Shown one piece after another: positions 7,362-11,325 of a DNA stretch of 14,244 nt; the first letter of the stretch is position 1, and each line of letters begins with the position of its first letter. Location: contig CARJCM010000035.1 in the NCBI GenBank assembly GCA_948999435.1, forward strand, positions 1 through 14,244. The letters run 5' to 3'. Both the position numbers and the translations under genes were made by a program. This DNA comes from an uncultured Bacilli bacterium (GTDB lineage Bacteria; Bacillota_I; Bacilli_A; RF39; UBA660). The notes under the pieces are model-generated. The model was not told the DNA's origin, ran no database searches, and was given only the letters and a program-made list of their open reading frames with translations.

Positions 7362-7893
7362 ATTTTAAATTAGCAAGTAATTCATCTTTTTTCATTGTAG
7401 AATAACCTTTAACACCTTGTTCTTTAGCTACAACTTTAAGTTCTGTTAAAGTCATTTCACTATAATCAGTAGTTTTTTCTTCCTTTTTAACTTCTTTTTT
7501 AGTTTCATTCTTTTCTACAGTTTTTTTAACACCTTTACCATTTAATGCATTTTTACTAGCTTCAACTAATTTAGTAAATGCAGCTGGATTTTCAATAGCC
7601 ATTTCACTTAACATTTTACGGTTAATTTCAATTCCTGCTTTTGCAAGACCATTCATAAATTTAGAATAACTGATATCATTCATACGGCAAGCTGCATTAA
7701 TTCTTGTAATCCAAAGTTTACGAAAGTTTCTTTTATTAGCCTTTCTATCACGATAAGCATATTCTCCACTATGGAATAATTGTTCTTGAGCTGTCTTATA
7801 TAATCTATGTTTACTACCAAAGTAACCTTTAGCTTCTTTTAATACTTTTCTTCTTCTGTTTTTTGCAACAGTTCCGCCTTTAACTCTTGTCAT
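7360..7893 (-). CDS. rplT: Large-subunit ribosomal protein L20 with an added Rho_N-like C-terminal domain
   Basis: Residues 1-118 are a normal bL20: TRVKGGTVAKNRRRKVLKEA, KGYFGSKHRLYKTA, YRDRKANKRNFRKLWITRIN and GIEINRKMLSEMA are all family landmarks. L20 binds 23S rRNA early in 50S assembly and also represses its own operon. Ordinary L20 ends at about 118-120 residues; here there are 59 more. Residues 119-146 are a Lys/Glu linker and 147-177 (MTLTELKVVAKEQG then KGYSTMKKDELLANLK) match the Rho_N/SAP-like helical fold that binds nucleic acid in Rho and other proteins. The added part uses the same AT-rich codon style and stays in frame to a TAA, so it is a real fusion. The ATG at 7893 follows AGGAGG, which overlaps the rpmI stop. 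Confidence 0.93.
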   Translation of the reverse strand: MTRVKGGTVAKNRRRKVLKEAKGYFGSKHRLYKTAQEQLFHSGEYAYRDRKANKRNFRKLWITRINAACRMNDISYSKFMNGLAKAGIEINRKMLSEMAIENPAAFTKLVEASKNALNGKGVKKTVEKNETKKEVKKEEKTTDYSEMTLTELKVVAKEQGVKGYSTMKKDELLANLK

Positions 7894-7905
7894 GTTTTAA
7901 ACCTC

Positions 7906-8100
7906 CTATATGAAATCCTTTAATCTCTTAGCTTGTCCATCTGCTAAAACACCTTTGTTTCTTCTTTGACGAACTTGTTTAGCTGAATCCTTATTTGTTT
8001 TATGATTTCCATTTCCTTGTTTGTAAGTTAATGTATTATTTTTCTTTTTTGTTAAAACTTTACTACTTGCTTTATGAGTTTTTTGTTTACACTTTGCCAT
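7906..8100 (-). CDS. rpmI: Large-subunit ribosomal protein L35, divergent
   Basis: This 64-residue basic protein lies between infC and rplT, the invariant place of rpmI. It starts MAKCKQKTHKASSKV, matching the MPKMKTHRGAAKR start of L35, and ends GQAKRLKDFI, matching the ADxKRIKxxL end. The middle (residues 17-45) is more divergent than usual, rich in N, K and T, so the call leans on the ends and the context. L35 is a small 50S protein buried against 23S rRNA. The ribosome binding site AGGAGG overlaps the infC TAG, and the gene's own TAG forms part of the ribosome binding site of rplT, so the three genes are tightly chained. Confidence 0.88.
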   Translation of the reverse strand: MAKCKQKTHKASSKVLTKKKNNTLTYKQGNGNHKTNKDSAKQVRQRRNKGVLADGQAKRLKDFI

Positions 8101-8112
8101 TTTTAATTCCTC

Positions 8113-8634
8113 CTACTTGTTTTTATTAGGTGCGAGTAACATAAACATTTGTCTACCTTCAAGTTTAGGTTGAGCTTCAATTGCTGAAACTTCTTCTAAA
8201 GCTTCTGCAAACCTAAGTAAAACTTCTTTACCTAATTCTGGTCTTGCCATTTGGCGGCCTTTAAAACGAATAAATGCTTTGATACGATGTCCTTTAACTA
8301 AATAATCTTTAGCATTCCGAACACGAGTATCAAAATCATGCACATCAATAGTTGTTGATAAACGATATTCTTTTACTTCTTTGTTTGTTTCTCTTTGCTT
8401 CTTTTGTTGTTCTTTTAATTTTTTCTGTCTTTCATAGCGATACTTGTTGTAATCCATAATTTTTGCAACAGCCATATTGCCATTATCATTCATTAAAACT
8501 AAATCTAAACCAGCATATCTTGCGAGTGTTAAAGCATCATCTAATTTCTTTTGTCCCATTTGTTCACCATTTGGGCCAATAACCATCATCGTATCTGCTT
8601 TAATTTGCTCATTAATCGGTAACTCCTTATTCAT
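8113..8634 (-). CDS. infC: Translation initiation factor IF-3
   Basis: The protein has 173 residues, the normal IF-3 length. The N-terminal domain carries LPINEQIKADTMMVIGPNGEQ and LARYAGLDLVLMN; a lysine-rich linker helix follows (KYRYERQKKLKEQQKKQ, about 64-80); the C-terminal domain carries EYRLSTTIDVHDFDTRVRNA, KGHRIKAFIRFKGR and MARPELGKEVLLRF. IF-3 binds the 30S subunit, checks the start codon and keeps subunits apart. The start is taken as the ATG at 8634 with AAAGG five bases ahead. A much stronger GGAGGTG lies 16-18 bases ahead, too far for this ATG, which is odd. Many infC genes use AUU or another rare start; no such codon is in frame here. Confidence 0.95.
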   Translation of the reverse strand: MNKELPINEQIKADTMMVIGPNGEQMGQKKLDDALTLARYAGLDLVLMNDNGNMAVAKIMDYNKYRYERQKKLKEQQKKQRETNKEVKEYRLSTTIDVHDFDTRVRNAKDYLVKGHRIKAFIRFKGRQMARPELGKEVLLRFAEALEEVSAIEAQPKLEGRQMFMLLAPNKNK

Positions 8635-8659
8635 ATTTGCCTTTCTCTTGCACCTCCAT

Positions 8660-8783
8660 AATTAAAAAGGTAGAATACTTCTATTCCACCTAAAAGACAT
8701 ATTATAAACTTCATAACTGGCCTTTTACCTATGAACTCATATTCATCAGGTGGAATAAAATTCGCTTTCCTCTTTAAATTTCT
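8660..8783 (-). promoter_or_regulatory. L20-type autoregulatory leader of the infC operon (attenuator)
   Basis: The untranslated leader between promoter and infC contains three related 10-base segments on the minus strand: TATTCCACCT (8748-8757), AGGTGGAATA (8682-8691) and TATTCTACCT (8668-8677). The second can pair perfectly with the first over about 56 bases (antiterminator), or with the third (one G-U pair, 4-base loop) to form a terminator followed by T. The two pairings exclude each other. In Bacillus subtilis L20 binding to such a leader causes early termination of the infC operon, and this arrangement fits. The region between arms also holds small hairpins such as TATGA-GT-TCATA that may form the L20 site. 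Confidence 0.8.
8664..8691 (-). terminator. Regulated terminator within the infC leader
   Basis: Minus-strand AGGTGGAATA (8682-8691), loop GAAG, TATTCTACCT (8668-8677), then TTTTT. Nine Watson-Crick pairs and one G-U. It competes with the upstream antiterminator arm at 8748-8757. Confidence 0.8.
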
Positions 8784-8788
8784 CATTA

Positions 8789-8817
8789 ATTATATAACTA
8801 TTTTATGTATTTGTCAA
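8789..8817 (-). promoter_or_regulatory. Perfect consensus sigma-A promoter of infC-rpmI-rplT
   Basis: On the minus strand TTGACA (8812-8817), 17 bases, TATAAT (8789-8794). Both hexamers match consensus fully. The strong promoter combined with the leader terminator fits control by attenuation rather than by initiation. Confidence 0.9.
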
Positions 8818-8849
8818 ATAAAAATTAATCTTTTTTTACTTCTAACTCT

Positions 8850-9398
8850 TTACATATAGAAATTATTTAATATTTCATTTAATCTAACTTCAAAGTCTTC
8901 AACGCTTCCATTATTTAAAATATAATAATCTGCATACGCGATAGGACCCCCTTTAGCAAGATTTTCTATTTCTGCAATATCTCTTTGGTTAGCTTCTTCA
9001 TTAGTAAAAGGTCTAATATCTCTTTTAGCAAGTCTTTCATACCTTAGCGTTCTATCTGCTATAACACAAATAACAATTATATCTTCACTAAACTCTTCTT
9101 TTAAAATTTTAAGTTCATCCCAAGAATATAAACCATCAAGTACAACATTAGACGTTTCTGATAACTCTTTAATTTTAGGTAAAAGTACTTTAGCATAAGC
9201 ACCCATACCTAATTCTCTTCTAAGTTTTTCCCTCATCATTTTTTCATTTAAAGGTGTAACTTCTAATCCTTCCTCTTTTAGTTTTTCCATTGTAACTCCA
9301 CCAAAATAAACTTTCTGATAACCAATATTTTCTAAAAATTCGCAAGCAACAGACTTACCTACCCCACACATACCTACAATAGCAATAATTTTATTCAT
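8850..9398 (-). CDS. P-loop nucleotide kinase-like protein (UPF0200 / dephospho-CoA-kinase-like)
   Basis: The 182-residue protein has a Walker A motif GMCGVGKS (9-16), YFGGVTMEKLKEEGLEVTP, the block RRELGMGAYAKVLLPKI, VVLDGLYSWDELKILKEEF in the Walker B area, RTLRYERLAKRDIRPFT, and the end ADYYILNNGSVEDF. The order and wording fit the UPF0200 family of small P-loop kinases, best known from archaea, more than CoaE, although the ADYxIxNxGSxED end is shared with dephospho-CoA kinase. The substrate is unknown; no second coaE candidate is in the window, so a role in CoA synthesis cannot be excluded. The ATG at 9398 follows AAGGATGG. It is a single gene between a terminator upstream and the infC promoter downstream. 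Confidence 0.7.
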   Translation of the reverse strand: MNKIIAIVGMCGVGKSVACEFLENIGYQKVYFGGVTMEKLKEEGLEVTPLNEKMMREKLRRELGMGAYAKVLLPKIKELSETSNVVLDGLYSWDELKILKEEFSEDIIVICVIADRTLRYERLAKRDIRPFTNEEANQRDIAEIENLAKGGPIAYADYYILNNGSVEDFEVRLNEILNNFYM

Positions 9399-9418
9399 AT
9401 TCCACCATCCTTAAATTT

Positions 9419-9427
9419 ATTATATCA
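9419..9427 (-). promoter_or_regulatory. Extended -10 promoter of the UPF0200-like kinase gene
   Basis: Minus-strand TGATATAAT (9419-9427), a perfect -10 with TG extension. The -35 area is a T-rich stretch shared with the preceding terminator. Confidence 0.6.
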
Positions 9428-9440
9428 AATAAAAATCAAA

Positions 9441-9465
9441 TAAAAAAGATTAATTAGCTTAATCT
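9441..9465 (-). terminator. Terminator of rpsU-yqeY
   Basis: Minus-strand AGATTAA-GCTAA-TTAATCT (9447-9453 with 9459-9465) followed by six T. The TAA stop of yqeY lies in the loop. Confidence 0.75.
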
Positions 9466-9894
9466 CTCTTTAACAAGTTTACTAACTAAAGACATATCTG
9501 CATTAGTTATCTTTGTATTTAGTTCTTTCATAATTAAACCCATATCTTTCATACTAGTAGGCTTAACCATATCAAAAACTTCCTCAATAACTTTTACTAT
9601 TTCCTCTTCAGTCATTTCTTCAGGTAAATAAGCATTTAAAACTTCTACTTCTTTTTCTAAAGACTCTACTTCATCTAATCTTTCATATTTTTGATATTCT
9701 GCAATACTATCTTTTCTTGTTTTAACTTGTTTTTTAATTACTTTAATTACTTCCTCATCGGTTAATTCATGGTCTTTACTTACAGCCTTAGCTTCTAATA
9801 GTAAAGCACTTTTTAACATTCTTAATACTGATAACTTAAACTTATCGCCATTTTTCATCGTTTCTTTTAAATCTTCAGATATTTTATTATTCAT
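9454..9894 (-). CDS. yqeY: GatB/YqeY-domain protein
   Basis: The 146-residue protein is all helical. Family landmarks are the start DLKETMKNGDKFKLSVLRML, EVIKVIKKQVKTRKDSIAEYQK, LEKEVEVLNAYLPEEMTEEE and the end KDMGLIMKELNTK followed by an acidic/basic helix. The family resembles the tail domain of GatB, which binds tRNA in the Asn/Gln amidotransferase; the stand-alone protein has no settled function. The start is the ATG at 9894; an in-frame GTG at 9903 overlaps the ribosome binding site AAGGGTG. It follows rpsU by eleven bases, the usual Firmicute pair. Confidence 0.92.
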   Translation of the reverse strand: MNNKISEDLKETMKNGDKFKLSVLRMLKSALLLEAKAVSKDHELTDEEVIKVIKKQVKTRKDSIAEYQKYERLDEVESLEKEVEVLNAYLPEEMTEEEIVKVIEEVFDMVKPTSMKDMGLIMKELNTKITNADMSLVSKLVKERLS

Positions 9895-9905
9895 TATAAT
9901 CACCC

Positions 9906-10091
9906 TTAATAATTTTTATGCTTCTTCGCATTTCTCATTTGTTCTTTCTTTTCATTTCTTCTACGAACGCCTGGTTTCTCATAATGTTTTTTCTTTTTTA
10001 ACTCAGAAGGGACACCGCTACGGGCGAATTTAGTCTTAAATTTTTTGATTGCGCCATCAACGTTTCCATTTTGAACTACTACTTTAGTCAT
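9906..10091 (-). CDS. rpsU: Small-subunit ribosomal protein S21
   Basis: This 61-residue, very basic protein matches bS21 throughout: VVVQNGNVDGAIKKFKTK, FARSGVPSELKKKKHYEKPG and VRRRNEKKEQMRNAKK. S21 sits on the 30S platform near the 3' end of 16S rRNA and affects mRNA binding. The ATG at 10091 follows GGGAGGGA, a strong ribosome binding site. It is the first gene of the rpsU-yqeY unit. Confidence 0.96.
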   Translation of the reverse strand: MTKVVVQNGNVDGAIKKFKTKFARSGVPSELKKKKHYEKPGVRRRNEKKEQMRNAKKHKNY

Positions 10092-10123
10092 TTATAAATC
10101 CCTCCCTTCATTTATCAATGTAT

Positions 10124-10152
10124 AGTATAACACCAAAAAAATCGAATTACAA
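10124..10152 (-). promoter_or_regulatory. Sigma-A promoter of rpsU-yqeY
   Basis: On the minus strand TTGTAA (10147-10152), 17 bases, TATACT (10124-10129), with TG one base before the -10. Confidence 0.7.
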
Positions 10153-10181
10153 GTAAATTAAATCGTTTTTTTAACGTTTTT

Positions 10182-10370
10182 TTAAGAGTTTTCGCTATAA
10201 TTAATCATCTCTATATGATAATCTTTTAGTTCTAGTTTAATATCATTTTTAAGAGCATTTAAAAATCTCTGTTTATAAGTATTAACAGCTAAAGTAGTTA
10301 ACATCATTAATATAAAAACTAAAAAGAAAGAATAAACCATATACATCGAAGCAAAACCACGTTTTTTCAA
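10182..10370 (-). CDS. Small single-pass membrane protein, prepilin-like N terminus
   Basis: The 62-residue protein starts KKRGFASMYMVYSFF, then a hydrophobic segment at about 9-30, then a charged C-terminal half. A short basic stretch ending in G-F before a membrane helix is what type IV prepilin peptidase cuts, as in minor pseudopilins of competence systems, but the usual Glu at position 5 of the mature protein is absent (Tyr here), so this is only a resemblance. The most likely start is a TTG at 10370 with GGAG 11 bases ahead. Two ATGs nearer the ribosome binding site are in another frame and run into a stop across a run of seven T; one more T would put them in frame. No other pilus gene is in the window. 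Confidence 0.5.
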   Translation of the reverse strand: MKKRGFASMYMVYSFFLVFILMMLTTLAVNTYKQRFLNALKNDIKLELKDYHIEMINYSENS

Positions 10371-10391
10371 AAAAACATCATCTCCTATATT

Positions 10392-10400
10392 ATTATATCA
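10392..10400 (-). promoter_or_regulatory. Extended -10 promoter of the small membrane protein gene
   Basis: Minus-strand TGATATAAT (10392-10400), the same extended -10 as at 9419-9427. No good -35. It lies right after the peptide-operon terminator, which separates this gene from that operon. Confidence 0.55.
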
Positions 10401-10434
10401 AAAGAATAAATAATTTAATAGTTTTAAAACAACA

Positions 10435-10463
10435 AAAGAGTTCACATTTACAAAGAACTCTTT
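10435..10463 (-). terminator. Terminator of the peptide-export operon
   Basis: Nine-bp perfect stem AAAGAGTTC/GAACTCTTT (10435-10443 with 10455-10463), 11-base loop, then TTGTTGTTTT on the minus strand. Seven bases after the stop of the last peptide gene. On the plus strand it is followed by TTATTATT, so it may work both ways. Confidence 0.8.
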
Positions 10464-10469
10464 TTATTA

Positions 10470-10622
10470 TTAGCAATAGTTTTTAGTTTTACCTCTCCGA
10501 AGTGTAGAACCAATTTTTCTTCCAAAATCAAAAATTGTTTTAAAAGCCGAGATAACAGCATTTACAAGCGCTGCACTTACTCCTCCATATACTTTTTGGA
10601 GTTCAACACTACTTAATTTCAT
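10470..10622 (-). CDS. Double-glycine-leader peptide 3 (bacteriocin-like precursor, 50 aa)
   Basis: The start is the ATG at 10622, whose A is the last base of the TAA of the preceding peptide gene (TAATG). An upstream extension of this frame runs through the coding part of that gene and is a shadow. The leader MKLSSVELQKVYGG (14 residues) fits the LSxxELxxIxGG class cut after GG by C39 peptidases. The mature part is 36 residues: a hydrophobic/amphipathic first half (VSAALVNAVISAF) and a cationic second half (GRKIGSTLRRGKTKNYC) ending in a single cysteine. Its size, charge and leader are those of class II bacteriocins or export signals. It is the last gene of the operon, followed at once by a terminator. 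Exported by the ABC transporter at 11303-13372, by inference. Confidence 0.8.
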   Translation of the reverse strand: MKLSSVELQKVYGGVSAALVNAVISAFKTIFDFGRKIGSTLRRGKTKNYC

Positions 10623-10765
10623 TAGCACTTCTCTGGATGGAAATATCCATAAACTACGGCACCAATAAAAGTTAATCCCGCAGCAATACCAAGTCCTAAA
10701 AACTTCAGAACTGTCCATCCTCCTCCTGTAATACTAGATAATTCATTAATAGAAATATTTCTCAT
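10622..10765 (-). CDS. Double-glycine-leader peptide 2 (bacteriocin-like precursor, 47 aa)
   Basis: Starts at the ATG at 10765, sharing one base with the TAA of peptide 1, behind a GGAGGT ribosome binding site that lies in the coding end of peptide 1. The leader MRNISINELSSITGG (15 residues) is a textbook double-glycine leader. The mature part is 32 residues, strongly hydrophobic and glycine-rich (FLGLGIAAGLTFIGAVV), containing GIAAG, a GxxxG helix-packing motif like those in two-peptide bacteriocins, and ends HPEKC with a single terminal cysteine. It could span a membrane once. Its stop overlaps the start of peptide 3. Short and overlapped, it is easily missed by gene callers. Confidence 0.82.
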   Translation of the reverse strand: MRNISINELSSITGGGWTVLKFLGLGIAAGLTFIGAVVYGYFHPEKC

Positions 10766-10896
10766 TATTTAATACCTCCAAAAACAACTTTAAATTTTTT
10801 TAAAACATTAACCATACTAATAAATAAACTTGTAAATGTTGTAACAATATTACCTCCACTACAAGCTATTAATTCATTTTTATTTAATCTTCCCAT
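10765..10896 (-). CDS. Double-glycine-leader peptide 1 (bacteriocin-like precursor, 43 aa)
   Basis: ATG at 10896 with AAAGGATG ahead, 18 bases after the accessory gene's stop. The leader MGRLNKNELIACSGG (15 residues) has the EL pair and the GG cut site; the residue at -4 is cysteine in place of the usual Ile/Val/Leu/Met. The mature part is 28 residues: NIVTTFTSLFISMV, then a basic stretch VLKKFKVV, then FGGIK, an amphipathic cationic profile without cysteine. The gene's end GGAGGTATTAAATAATG serves both as its own GGIK-stop and as the ribosome binding site and start of peptide 2. This places all three peptides under coupled translation. Confidence 0.8.
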   Translation of the reverse strand: MGRLNKNELIACSGGNIVTTFTSLFISMVNVLKKFKVVFGGIK

Positions 10897-10914
10897 TCTA
10901 TCTACATCCTTTCT

Positions 10915-11325
10915 TTAAAAAATTGAATTAATAAATTTTTTTAATAATCTTTGTTTATTATAACAAAAATTAAATTCAATAATTTCCTTATCTTCCAAAC
11001 CGTCTATATTAGCAAAATTATATAAATAGTAACTACTTACATTTTCTTCATCTATCTGAATAGTTTTAGATAATATATTAGGTTTAATATATTTATTATT
11101 ATATTTAATTTTTTGAATATCAATATTTGTAGGAACAGCTACAATTATTTTGCAATCTTCACTACAATTTACATATCCTCGCATCAAATAATGATCATAA
11201 ACTTCTATTTTTAGAGATATAGTTAAAATAACTAATAAAAGAATTATAAGCACAATTGTTACCAGAAATAAATTCCTAGGTTTCTTTCTTAAAAATGCTT
11301 GTTTATTCTGAAATAAATTTTCCAT
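10915..11325 (-). CDS. Short single-pass membrane accessory protein of the peptide exporter (minimal HlyD-like or immunity protein)
   Basis: The 136-residue protein has a short basic cytosolic N terminus (NKQAFLRKKPRN), one strong membrane helix (about 19-38) and an outside part of nearly 100 residues that looks beta-rich. The region after the helix (EVYDHYLMRGYV) resembles the start of HlyD-type membrane fusion proteins, which partner C39 exporters, but those have about 450 residues with long coiled coils; here all of that is missing. Three cysteines (C54, C58, C121) are outside. It overlaps the exporter gene by 23 bases, with GGAG seven bases ahead of the ATG. Its place between exporter and peptides also allows a role in self-protection. 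Which of the two is open. Confidence 0.6.
   Translation of the reverse strand: MENLFQNKQAFLRKKPRNLFLVTIVLIILLLVILTISLKIEVYDHYLMRGYVNCSEDCKIIVAVPTNIDIQKIKYNNKYIKPNILSKTIQIDEENVSSYYLYNFANIDGLEDKEIIEFNFCYNKQRLLKKFINSIF

Noticed and set aside
8824..8849. Terminator after the UPF0200-like kinase gene
   Set aside because: There are A and T runs but no stem of more than a few base pairs; transcription may run on into the infC leader.
10160..10182. Direct repeat of CGTTTTTTTA type after the small membrane protein gene
   Set aside because: Only two short AT-rich copies; most likely chance in this sequence composition, with no hairpin.
10623..10718. Upstream extension of the peptide 3 frame giving an 82-residue protein
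   Set aside because: The extension runs through the coding region of peptide 2 in another frame. The ATG at 10622 gives a clean double-glycine leader and couples to the peptide 2 stop.
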